Source: Neodontobutis hainanensis
Lineage: Eukaryota > Chordata > Actinopteri > Gobiiformes > Odontobutidae
Assembly (NCBI GenBank): GCA_024349245.1
Contig: JALDNG010000004.1
Coordinates: 1 to 64,000, forward strand
Direction: 5' to 3'
Length of the DNA stretch: 64,000 nucleotides
In this document: in pieces, positions 56,001-64,000 of the stretch
Numbering within the stretch: position 1 is the first letter of the stretch
Layout: each line of letters opens with the position of its first letter
The notes under the pieces: model-generated
Told to the model about the DNA's origin: nothing
The model's input: the letters and a program-made list of their open reading frames with translations, nothing else
The model's database searches: none
Made by a program: the position numbers and the translations under genes

Positions 56001-57544
56001 GAGGAAGGTTTTAAGCCTCCCCTTGAACATTGTTAAAGTTGAGGCTGTTCCAGGTTTTGCTGAAACTTTAACGCTGCAGATTTTAAAACTGGACTGATGT
56101 GGTTGTACTTCCTGGTGTTAGTTAGAACCCGAGCAGCAGCGTTCTGTCTTAACCCTCGTTTTGAGAGACCAGTGAGCAGGCCGTTACAGTAATCTAACCT
56201 GCTGCAGATAAAAGCATGAATAAGTTTCTTTAAGTCTGGTTCAGACATTATCCCTTTGACTCTGGAAATGTTTTTAAGGTGATAACATACTGATGATGTA
56301 GTAGACTTAATGTGACTCTAGAAATTTAAGTCTGAGTCCATGATGACCCCTAGATTTCTAACCTGTTTTTTAGATTTTAGAGAAAGAGACTCTTAATTAT
56401 GGTCATGAGTTTTGGGTCATGATCGAAAAGACAAGATCCTGGATACAGGTGGCCGAAACTAGCTTTCTCCGCAGGGTGGCTGGGTGCTCCCTTGTAAATG
56501 GTGAGGAGCTTGGTCACTCAGGAGGAGCTCAGGGTAGAGCATTTATATCAAGCGAAGCCAGCTGAGGTGGCTCAGGCTGCCGTATGCCCCCTGTATGCAT
56601 CCCTGGATAGGTGTCTGGGGAGGGAAGTCTGGGCATCTCTGCAAAGACTGTTGCCCCCGCAACCCGGCCCTGGGTAAATGGAAGCAGGTGGAAGGATGAC
56701 CTTTCGGATGTGTCCACTTTATGTGGTTCATATGCACATTTGGTGGGTTTTTACTAGTTTAATTTAAATGTCCTATTCCATTTTGTTGTTGTCACATGAT
56801 TAAGCTAATGTGATCCACATACTTAACGTGTTCACACACCTGTCCTGTTCACTGCCATGATGAAGACTCAATGAATTGAAAAGCCATGCTGTTAAAATAA
56901 GCACTAAAACAAATCAGTGGGCCTCGGCCATGTGCTATCATCAATATAATGTAGCGTTCAAGTGTGCTGTAAAACAAGTTTTTTTTTTTTTTTACAATTT
57001 ATTTATTTGTTACAAAGGCCATAGAGCGTCCAGTGCTTTAACACATCCAAGACTAGCCTTATCTTTCTCCAGTCATTTATGTTTATTATGCTGTCAACTA
57101 CACAGCATAATAAACATTCAGTCAGCAAATACTAATGGTTAATGCATAATATTAGTTAAAAAGTCTAATGTAAACCAAGTTTAGTGCGCAAAATATAATG
57201 GTCTGAAAAAGATCTATTGGAGCAGCTCCCAACAGATGTTTTTTTATATTTTTGGTTTGACATGGTTCTTTGGCTCCAAAAAGAACATTAACACTTATCC
57301 AAGTAAACTTAATTGACAATAAAACCTTTATAAATCTTTGAAGTCTTAATCTTATCAGAAATGTAGACCTAGTTTGTAGAAGTTTAAGATGCCCCAGTTT
57401 TACTACATCCACCTTTGCCTCTTAGACTAGAAAATTTAAATAAAAAGAATAAATAAAACTTAGAAAGAAGGAGAGTGACTCACGTTTCAACGGTGGATGT
57501 CCCTTTTTAAAAACCACAGTGGAGTAGGTCACCTGTTCTTCCAT
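45835..57544 (-). CDS. Lectin receptor gene B: type II C-type lectin-like receptor with ITIM/ITSM tail
   Basis: Assembled on the minus strand: 57544-57484 (start), 54971-54891, 54379-54299, 48368-48267 (membrane), 47503-47120 (stalk), 47023-46863, 46787-46669 and 45979-45835 (lectin domain, stop). All junctions are GT-AG, every exon up to the lectin domain is phase 1-1, and the frame is open for 377 residues. Tail motifs are VTYSTV, TIYSDV and TIYSNV. The stalk is a shorter coiled coil than in gene A with seven sequons. The lectin domain has CQPCLKNWIPFKDHCYFFF, WIGLSQKSNNNWVWVDG and FICESK, without calcium-binding EPN/QPD and without the inner cysteine pair. Likely an inhibitory immune receptor at the cell surface (inference from the tail). 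No frame damage is seen, so this is the best candidate for a working member in the window. Exact family name not assigned. Confidence 0.8.
47120..47503 (-). CDS. Gene B stalk exon
   Basis: 384 nt, phase 1-1. Coiled coil of the same 14-residue repeat as gene A but 294 nt (seven repeats) shorter. Sequons at LNLT, QNST, ENRT, QNST, ENRT, LNQT and LNWT. Confidence 0.85.
48267..48368 (-). CDS. Gene B transmembrane exon
   Basis: 102 nt, phase 1-1. Reads DKKAVHGRDFYVLAAVLVV then VCVLLLLSIAVLVY. The HGRDFYVLAA segment is absent from gene A. Confidence 0.85.
48755..50590 (-). mobile_element. L2-like LINE, split by a repeat
   Basis: 3' tail at 48755-48860 ('acagcataattcattcactt', 'gtgctttacagaaat'). 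The body at 49650-50590 reads in pieces the reverse transcriptase with 'ggtcccaagatagacccctg' (GVPQGSILGPL complement). Between them, 48930-49640 is the 'gactcg/gacttg' repeat. Inactive. Confidence 0.65.
50590..52432 (-). mobile_element. LINE ORF2 with endonuclease but deleted reverse transcriptase core
   Basis: From the 5' side on the minus strand: KISLLNVRSLSSKALLINDL and DLLCLCETWLRP (AP endonuclease start), then FVHEPTHISDNYLDLV (endonuclease), then a linker with RPTPWYNEETRALKQACR and FLFGTFAKLIQP. It then passes from VTNDLLLQIDD straight to DLSRWMSQNFLHLKKDKTE. The catalytic reverse transcriptase motifs that should lie between are gone, so it is dead. A further piece continues to about 50590. 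Confidence 0.75.
52443..53625 (+). mobile_element. Tc1/mariner-like DNA transposon, degenerate
   Basis: Long terminal inverted repeats: 'acaaacccga' plus 'ttgggacactgtacaaat' at 52444, and the complement ending at 53625, with TA at both ends. Broken internal frames read IIQRFRDSGTISVRKGQGK, KFKVLFGKLGRHVIRT and FQNDKARPHPASVTTSWLRR, matching Tc1-type DDE transposases. Many stops and shifts. A second fragment of the family is at 58880-59215. Confidence 0.8.
53715..53975 (+). repeat. tRNA-derived SINE-like repeat
   Basis: Starts 'gggggcgcagtggctcagt' (A box) and runs through 'tgtccttaggcaagacactt' to 'ggataaataaaggttaaata'. The most complete copy of the family seen at 2970 and 31775. Confidence 0.7.
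54299..54379 (-). CDS. Gene B tail exon 3 (ITSM TIYSNV)
   Basis: 81 nt, phase 1-1. Encodes QKEEETIYSNVIEKAPAAA then LKSAPDT. TIYSNV fits T-x-Y-x-x-V. Flanked by the same intron block as the other tail exons. Confidence 0.8.
54891..54971 (-). CDS. Gene B tail exon 2 (ITSM TIYSDV)
   Basis: 81 nt, phase 1-1. Encodes QKEEETIYSDVKTEAPAAA then LKPAPDT. Only about 510 bases separate it from tail exon 3, a duplicated exon-plus-intron block. Confidence 0.8.
55195..55800 (+). mobile_element. RTE-like LINE fragment
   Basis: Shows 'agataatgttgtcctattgg', RISTSKSEPMVLS-type sequence and 'agctcctgcctcaagtggag', as in 40085-40800. 5' truncated and mutated. Confidence 0.65.
55838..56385 (-). mobile_element. 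L2-like LINE 3' fragment
   Basis: 3' tail at 55838-55900. On the minus strand it reads SEPDLKKLIHAFICSRLDYC and LTNTRKYNHISPVLKS. Internally deleted compared with 13525-14725. Confidence 0.7.
56386..56710 (+). mobile_element. RTE-like LINE 3' fragment
   Basis: Contains 'ttatggtcatgagttttggg', 'agctttctccgcagggtggc' and 'gaagtctgggcatctct', the C-terminal end of the RTE-like family. Probably continuous with 55195-55800 before the L2-like insertion. Confidence 0.65.
57484..57544 (-). CDS. Gene B first coding exon (ITIM VTYSTV)
   Basis: 61 nt from the ATG. Reads MEEQVTYSTVVFKKGHPPLK and ends in phase 1 at AAAC|GTGAGT. The upstream ATG used in gene A is ATC here, so the start falls seven codons later. 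VTYSTV fits the ITIM pattern. Confidence 0.75.
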
Positions 57545-58338
57545 GGCTCTGCTGGATTCTGAGATCTCACCGAGCGCAGCAGGAGTTTCACCTGAAGCTG
57601 AACAAATACTTCCTCTTTTTCTCCTGATGCAACTGTAGTTCACTGTATTTCATTGTTCTGTCTGAATATAACACTGTTCCCTTTTTGCTCCATTTTTCAG
57701 CATCAAACAAACACAGCCTGTTTTGATACCTGAAATGGAAACGACAGATAAAAAGTTTAATTGTGTGGAAAAACTTAGTCATTAACCCATAACTCTAGTT
57801 CTGTTTGTAAAGAGGAAACACAGCTCGATGCGTTTTAGAATTAGGTTCCATAACATGACGGCTGAATATATCAAGGCTCTAAAAAGAAATAAGAATATAA
57901 GATGAAATAAAAACAGGATTTACCACTGGAGTAGTGCTTTTAAACATAAATAAATGAACGAACAGAAGATAATTTTGTAAAAAGACAACTGTCTGACTAC
58001 AGACAGATCTCCTCCATTCAGTGCAATTTCATCTGAAGTGGGCTGGATCAGTAAAATAAAAAACATAATAACCTTTAAATAACTGAAGAAAAAGTTAAAG
58101 GTACATCATTAAAGTTTTACTGGTCCATATAACATTTTTACCCCTTTACATGATTCAGCAAAAGCCTGATGTACAGAATTCTCAGTGGTCGCCTCTGAAA
58201 GCCTGTACAGTCAATTAAATGAGAAGAGTTCGGGAACAAAACTCCGGGAAGTGACGTTTACCTGGTTCTGATTTCCTGATTAACCGGTATAACTGTTACA
58301 CAAAACATAAAATACAGAAACATCTTGTAAATCTTTTG

Positions 58339-58560
58339 TCACACTGTTAAAACGGCAAGCCTCAAATAACTTTTCTCAGTCTTTGTAGACGTAGTTTCCA
58401 GGGAGCGCTCCTTCAGTCGGTCAAGTTCTTGTCCGTCAGCTAGCTTGACAATGATTGCCTTCTTTATGTGGTGGGGATGGATCCAGCTCGCTCGTGATGT
58501 TAACAGAAACTGGTATTGACCCTCGAACCTTGCTTCAACCACTTTTTTGTCTCCACTTCT
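58339..58560 (-). mobile_element. Possible retroviral-type integrase C-terminal scrap
   Basis: A 67-codon minus-strand frame with FEGQYQFLLTS and SWIHPHHIKKA, resembling the C-terminal segment of integrases from LTR or retrovirus-like elements. Nothing else of such an element is visible nearby. Short and isolated, so uncertain and non-functional. Confidence 0.35.
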
Positions 58561-58879
58561 TTATCCACAAATAGTCTCCTGACACAACTGCTACTAACTT
58601 TTAACTGCTGAAAAAGCACATTATTTGTTTAAAGTGTTTGCAAACCAAATGCTATTGCACTTTTGTTTATATAGCAGTATGTTCAAAATAAAAGTATGCA
58701 ATACACAAATTTTTAAATCATTATTAAATTTTGTGTATAATGTGATTAAGCGCTTTAATCGTTGCCCAGCACTAGTTTATTTTTTCTTTGGGAGATTAAT
58801 GAACTTTTCTACAAATGTAAATAAACACAAAATAGCCAAAAGATTAATTTTCATTGCATTCCTCTGCCAGATGGCAATA

Positions 58880-59215
58880 CAAAACCAATTCCAAAAAAGT
58901 TGGGACAAGGCAAAGTTTACCTCTGTGTGGCATCCCCTCTTCTTTTTATAACAGTCTACAAATGTCTGGGACTGAGGAGACAAGTTGTTCCAGCTTAGGA
59001 ATAGAAATGTTATTCATTCTTGTCTAATACAGGCTTTTAGTTGCTCAACGGTCTTCCTCTTTAGTCCAGATGACATGGATTGTGTTCACCGACAATGTTT
59101 TCTGGAAGTATTCCTGAGCCCATGTTGTGATTTCCTTTACAGTAACATTCCTGTTTGTGATGCAGTGCCGTCTAAGGGCCCGAAGATCACGTGCATCCAG
59201 TCTAGTTTTCTGGCC
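58880..59215 (-). mobile_element. Tc1/mariner-like transposon fragment
   Basis: Complement carries 'cagtctagttttctggcc'-adjacent sequence equivalent to 52930-53090 of the other element (shared 'cattcctgtttgtgatgcag' complement and 'gggcccgaagatcac') and a terminal 'aaaaaagttgggacaa'. 5' part missing. Confidence 0.65.
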
Positions 59216-59216
<1 letters not shown>

Positions 59217-59259
<43 letters not shown>

Positions 59260-59260
59260 C
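59217..59260. repeat. (AAT)n microsatellite
   Basis: About 14 perfect AAT units at the edge of the transposon fragment. Confidence 0.9.
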
Positions 59261-59679
59261 TCCTCCAGCCGTTCCTTTAGCTGTGCCTGGCTGAAGGCTG
59301 TTCTCCTGAGTGGGATGGTGCAGTTGCCTCTAACAGTACCTCTGGTGTGTCTGTTGGATTGGACATTGATGACACTAGAGAGAAAGGATGGGGCTAAACC
59401 GTGTAGGATTGTATTTACTAAAAAGATGTGATAATGTTTCAGTAGATTTTCCCATCTTAGAAGTTTGGATTTGTGTAGGATCTGACAGCGGTGGTAACTA
59501 GAGGTTTCTAGTCAAATACTTTCAGTGCTTGTTTGTTTAATAATTCCAGAAGTTTTGTGATTGAGTGATTTGCTTTGGTAACCTATTAACCCTAAATTTA
59601 CACCATAGCTGCATATGCGTACAAAACACTGAAAATTCAATTCGCTACAGCGGGGAAACATGGGAACACTCATTTATTT

Positions 59680-59840
59680 CTTGGTCCCATTAGGGGTCGC
59701 GGGTGACTGGAGCATATCCCAGCTGCTTTTGGCCTGAGGCGGGTTACATCCTGGACAATGGCCAGTTAGACGCATGGCTGACATTTACACATATACTGTG
59801 AAAGACAACCATTCACTAGGGCCACCTTAGATTTGCTAAC
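59680..59840 (-). repeat. tRNA-derived SINE, partial
   Basis: Contains 'ccattaggggtcgcgggtga' and 'ctggacaatggccagttaga', matching 42395-42800 in reverse; the tRNA-like head is missing. Confidence 0.7.
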
Positions 59841-60244
59841 TACTTTAACACTGTGCACCCAGGAAGGATACACAAAAGTGTCAAAATAAACTTCTGCTAA
59901 ACTTTCAAAATAAAAACTCACTAAAACATAGGTGTGATGTAAAAAAACGTGACTTGCACTACAACGAGAGGTTATTCTTGAGGTGGAGTAATTTAATTTA
60001 CTTTAGACTACAACAACAAACATAATCTGGAATATATTAGTTGAATTTTAAAGTTAACTTACTTGAAGAAACAAGATTTCCACAAAAATATGATAAAGTC
60101 AGAAAAATAAAGTGTGACTCATGGCGTTGGTTTCAATTTTAGGTAAAACAATATGACGTACCAAACAGCTCCTTCCGCATTTTGTTTCTTCTTCGTGTGT
60201 TATCTTCAATGCATTGTTATAAATCCCAGTGTCACGACTTCCTC

Positions 60245-60620
60245 TTCCCTTTTGAAAATCCCGTGTTGGGAAGAGGTCAGTCATCTTTTGTAATCCTTTG
60301 TTTTAAGTGTCCTCTTGTTATTATTTTATCTTTATTTATCACTGTTGTGCTATTGTAGTTGTCTTTAAGTCTATATTGAGCACTTACGTTACGTCGATGT
60401 TTTGTTTTATTGATGGGAAAATGCGGCGGGTGCTAATTATATTAATTTCCTTTGTAGTTTGGGCTGGACCGGAGAATTGTGGCACATGTTGATTGTGTTA
60501 TTTTCATGTTGACCAGGTATGTTTTCTTTTGCCCTTTTGAAAATCCCGTGTTGGGAAGAGTTTGGGCTGGACCGGAGAATTGTGGCACATGTTGATTGTG
60601 TTATTTTCATGTTGACCAGA
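60245..60620. repeat. Local duplicated segments
   Basis: 'ccttttgaaaatcccgtgtt' occurs at about 60247 and 60533. A roughly 60-base block beginning 'gtttgggctggaccggagaa' occurs at about 60457 and 60560. A short-range duplication with no recognised gene. Confidence 0.6.
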
Positions 60621-60849
60621 TTAAAGAGTCTTCGAGCGATCATCTGTGTCCAGTGATTCCCGAATGCACCATAGACAATTAAAATCTACACAACGCAGAG
60701 TTGCACCGGTCACACTTGGAAATCCATTTTAGCTGCTTGTGTTGATAAACTATTTCTAATAAATCTAAAATTTGACAAACTGTATTGGATTTTATTTTTT
60801 AATGATCTTTAAAACTAGTGTGAGTCAATATGTAGACCTAAATATTTGA

Positions 60850-60960
60850 TTTGGTTACTATTAACTGTTCATAAATAAAGGATAGATCATTAATATATAA
60901 GGTGAACAGGATTAGCCCAAGTATGGAGCCCTGTGGAACACCTGTGGACAACGGAAAATA
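60850..60960 (-). mobile_element. LINE reverse transcriptase scrap
   Basis: Complement reads GVPQGSILGLILFTLYIND, a classic reverse transcriptase motif. Confidence 0.6.
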
Positions 60961-61280
60961 CATTTAACATGACACACTTTATTAAATCACAAATATGATG
61001 ATCAAAGGATGCATTAAAAATGAAAACCTCTTCCACTGATGCTTGCACCTGATCTGGAACATAAATATTCAACATTTATTCAAGAGAAATGACACAAATG
61101 AAACTGAATTTGTGACTGGGTTGTTTTGTAAAACTGCATGATTTTGGTCAAACACTAACATTAATTGTTTTGATTTTCTCTGAGAACATGTGTCTATATC
61201 TATGTTGACTTCAGGACAAAGGACGCACTAATGTACAGCATGTTACCGAAGAAGCCTCTGTCCCAGGACTTTGACTGTAA

Positions 61281-61310
61281 GGGGTTAGGGTTAGGGTTAG
61301 GGTTAACCCT
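61281..61310. repeat. Short telomere-like tract
   Basis: Three to four GGTTAG units followed at once by the inverted word AACCCT. Confidence 0.75.
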
Positions 61311-61489
61311 TATTTAAAATTTTCATTCTCTGTTTAATGTTTACATTATTTTTAAAGTTAAAATATAAATAAAAACATTTATGATCAAAGCTTTGAAGCT
61401 GTGTTTGAATAATGACAGGCTCTTTTCTCTGGATCTATTCATTATACATATAACAATATCATAATAATACCAGTGTAATCTTTCTGGTG

Positions 61490-61700
61490 ATAAAAAACTG
61501 TCGAACCTGAGGCAACATGACAACAGCAACAGGTTATAAAAGAGTCTGAGAAGAACTGAGCTCCACATCTGTCTCTGTCTCTGCAGCGAGACACAAACAG
61601 CGTCTGCTTCAGTGGATTCAAAAAGAAAGGGCTGTTCCCTCTGAACTGGAGGCCCTAGTGTCTCAGAAACGCATTTAGTTTCCTCCACACCTAGAGTAAC
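61490..61700 (-). other. Conserved open block downstream of gene C
   Basis: Counterpart of 45487-45770: ETKCVSETLGPPVQREQ, FLFESTEADAVCVSLQ and LFYNLLLLSCCL. Its 5' edge differs but also has an acceptor-like TTTTTTTTCTAG. Probably 3' untranslated region of gene C. Confidence 0.3.
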
Positions 61701-61759
61701 TAGAAAAAAAACGATTGGAAATGTAAATAAAAAAAATCCATCAGTTTCAAAATATACAG

Positions 61760-61904
61760 CTATACTTTTATGAGTGCTTTGCTTTCACAGATGAATTTAT
61801 TCTGCATGATATTTTCTGCAGGATCCCAGCTCTCGTTCTGAGGTTGGTTTGGAATCATCAACGCTTTAGGACCAGATGTACCCCAATCCTTCTTCATCCA
61901 GAAC
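61760..61904 (-). CDS. Lectin receptor gene C, last exon (partial gene)
   Basis: 145 nt including the stop, equal in length and phase to the last lectin exons of A and B. Reads RFWMKKDWGTSGPKALMI, PNQPQNESWDPAEN and FICESKALIKV. The rest of the gene should lie to the right, beyond the window, because 62330-62920 matches the intron of gene B that leads to lectin exon 2. NES is an extra sequon compared with A (LSES). A SINE and a hAT element interrupt its intron. Confidence 0.75.
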
Positions 61905-61954
61905 CTTTCAAACAGAAAAAACAAAACAAAATAAAAAATGAGTCTTTTTTTCAT

Positions 61955-62325
61955 TCATTAATTTTCTACCGTTTTGTCCCATTAGGGGTTGCGGGTGACT
62001 GGAGCCATTCCCAGCAGCTTTGGGCCTGGGGCGGGGTACATCCTGGACAGTGGCCAGTTAGTCACAGGGTTAACATTTAGAGACAAACATTCACTCTCAC
62101 ATTCATTCTCTAGGGACACTTTAGAGTTGCCAGTTAACCTACACATACATGTCTTTGGACGGTGGGAGGAGCTGGAGTACCCGGAGAGAACCCACAGTAA
62201 CACATGAAGGACATGCAGACTCCTCACAGAAAGACCAGAGTCGGCCGAGAATGTTTGAGGCGGCCAGGTTTTGAACTCACGACCTTCTTGCTGTGAGGCA
62301 GGAGTGCTAACCACTCTGCGACGTC
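61955..62325 (-). repeat. tRNA-derived SINE in gene C intron
   Basis: Same family as 42395-42800, reverse orientation, inserted just upstream of the last lectin exon of gene C. Genes A and B lack it at this position. Confidence 0.8.
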
Positions 62326-62329
62326 CACA

Positions 62330-62920
62330 TCAATACCCCTAAGTCTTATCTCACCAATAAAAGTGTGACTACAGAGCTCTAAAACAAGGAAACAGGAAAA
62401 GACTTTACTTTAATTCCAAATGAAGTTACCAGCGCTGCAGCTAATTTAAAATATACAGTGTTTTATTCTGTGACAGCTCTGGGCCCTGTCCTCTGAAGCT
62501 GGATCAGGAGGTTAAAGGTCAGCTCAGGGTTAACTCTGGGTTTTCAGTTTCAGAAGCTGCTTCACTCTCTCGAGGTAGATCTCTGTGGAAACTTACGCTG
62601 AGCAGCTAACCTCCCCCGGAGCAGGTTAAGATCCAGGTGGAGGATACAAACACTGACCAATCAGGGACGAGAAACAAGCTGTCGGTGTCGAGGAGGAGTG
62701 TCTGCACAAGCGGCAGCTGACTGTGGCACAAATGTACCGTGAACTAGTGACACTGTAAAGTCATGTCATATGAAGATGTAACTTAGGCTTAGGTGAAAAC
62801 TCAACAATGGCCTTTTGTTCAGAATGGGTTTTATTGTCTGCATTATGTTGAGATCCAATGATAGACTGTGATTTTAATGCAACATATAAAGAAAATGTGT
62901 GTCCAACCCATACTTTACAG
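62330..62920 (-). other. Gene C intron, homologous to gene B 46030-46570
   Basis: Collinear with the gene B intron: 'gaagctggatcaggaggtta', 'caagctgtcggtgtcgagga', 'gcattatgttgagatccaat'. The match ends at 'actttacagca', where the hAT element begins. Confidence 0.75.
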
Positions 62921-63026
62921 CAGGCCCGGATTGGCTAATCGGGAGCACCGGGAAAATTCCCGGTGGGCCAGTACGTTTGTTTGGCCGCAAGGGCCGTTGT
63001 TGTCATGGGACTGGGTTGAAATATAA

Positions 63027-63075
<49 letters not shown>

Positions 63076-64000
63076 TTACACCAGCATTATTTTTATTTAT
63101 TATATTACCGCAGTCCCACTCTTTTATTTGATATTTTCTCGCAGAGTGCAGCCTGCAAGACAATGATGACATTTTGACTCCCTGGCCCCACCCCCTGACA
63201 CGGCCCCTTGCAAGTTGCTCAAAATAAAAATAAAAGTCACATTAAAAAAATTGATAACAGAAAGCGCAAAGGCGGCACTGAAAAAGCCAGAATTTAAAAA
63301 AAAAAAAAAAAGCTTTGGAAACTGACGCGGCCAAATGTGAGCACACATTTTCTCAACAAAACAAACAAAGACGACGAGGCGGGTAAGTAAGCTAACGTGA
63401 AGGTAGTTAGGAGCAGTGCAAGATGCTAGCGACCGTGCAAAACAACGTCATGTGTCGAAGTTTTTCTTGTAGCTCTTCAGCAGCAGCCGCCTCTAGTACC
63501 GTTTGCTGCCAACTGCAGGATGTCGAACTAGAGAGCAAAACTTGTTCCTCCTGTAAAAACTGTCATTTGTGTTCATCTCATTCTCTCTCAGTACAAATTA
63601 CTAAGTGATGCATACCGTGTGATTGGACTTGCCTACAAGTTCCTATTAACACTGTCCATCACACAAGTAGCCTGTGAGAGAAGTTTTTCAACAGTGAAAG
63701 TCATAAAAAACAGACTGAGGAGCACTTTAACCCAGAAGAACTTTGAGGCATTAATGCTCATGTGCACTGAGAAAGAAATTGTCATGTCTTTGGACAATGA
63801 CACTGTGATAGATAAAGTTGCAGAGACCAGTGCTCTGCTCAGGTGTTTATTAATGTTTTAGGGTTGTCCATGTTTCCTTGAAGCTAAACTTATGCAGAGG
63901 AAAAAGAGATGAATTAATCATTAGAACGTTATACTGTGAAAAAAAGTCAGATAACAGTGCAATACTTGTTTAATTCCTTAACTAATGTTCTCTTATTTGT
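62921..64000 (+). mobile_element. hAT-type DNA transposon, 5' end to transposase C-terminus
   Basis: Begins 'caggcccggattggctaatc', the terminal sequence of a fish hAT family (from memory), inside sequence homologous to the gene B intron. The frame at 63619-63861 reads ITQVACERSFSTVKVIKNRL and TQKNFEALMLMCTEKEI, the conserved hAT C-terminal dimerisation region. Most of the catalytic domain is missing between about 63180 and 63620, so it is an internally deleted copy. Its right end is outside the window. An (ATT)n run lies at 63028-63075. Confidence 0.75.

Noticed and set aside
60099..60284. Minus-strand frame with an EEETKC stretch, considered as a first exon for another lectin receptor
   Set aside because: No ITIM pattern, no similarity to the first exons of A or B, and the frame choice is ambiguous although a GTACGT donor-like site is nearby.

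Overview
The window looks like ray-finned fish (teleost) genomic DNA. Genes are split by GT-AG introns, there is no bacterial gene organisation, and much of the sequence is transposon debris typical of fish: Tc1-like elements, L2-like and RTE-like LINEs, a Dong/R4-type LINE, tRNA-derived SINEs, a hAT element and minisatellites. The species cannot be named from sequence alone.

The left part (about 1.7-21.6 kb, + strand) is a CALHM cluster, encoding large-pore calcium homeostasis modulator channels. Two close calhm6-like paralogs (2184-5111 and 9339-12173) are followed by a calhm5-like gene (18983-21616). Each has two coding exons joined in phase 0. A broken exon-1 fragment (1703-1805) and an extra copy of the 3' flank (about 12.9-13.5 kb) are relics of further duplication. 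The intron of both calhm6-like genes holds the same 59-bp minisatellite, and a separate 14-bp minisatellite of about 2.1 kb lies between the two genes.

The right part (about 24.5-62.9 kb, - strand) is a tandem cluster of type II membrane receptors with a C-type lectin-like domain. Gene A (41850 down to 24854) and gene B (57544 down to 45835) can be assembled exon by exon; gene C shows only its last exon (61904-61760) and runs out of the window. Each complete gene encodes a cytoplasmic tail with ITIM/ITSM-type tyrosine motifs, one per small exon, then a transmembrane exon, a coiled-coil stalk exon and three lectin exons. The tail, transmembrane and stalk exons are all phase 1-1, so they can be duplicated, skipped or added without breaking the frame, and the sequence shows this has happened. 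The stalk repeats every 14 residues with an N-glycosylation sequon in nearly every repeat. This modular, probably inhibitory receptor family is the most interesting system in the window.

Transposons fill the introns and gaps. The largest is a nearly full-length Dong/R4-like LINE at 28.6-31.5 kb inside gene A, sitting in a TA microsatellite. Its frame is interrupted by one stop that lies inside a short patch copied from elsewhere in the same element. A hAT element starts at about 62.92 kb and interrupts the gene C flank.
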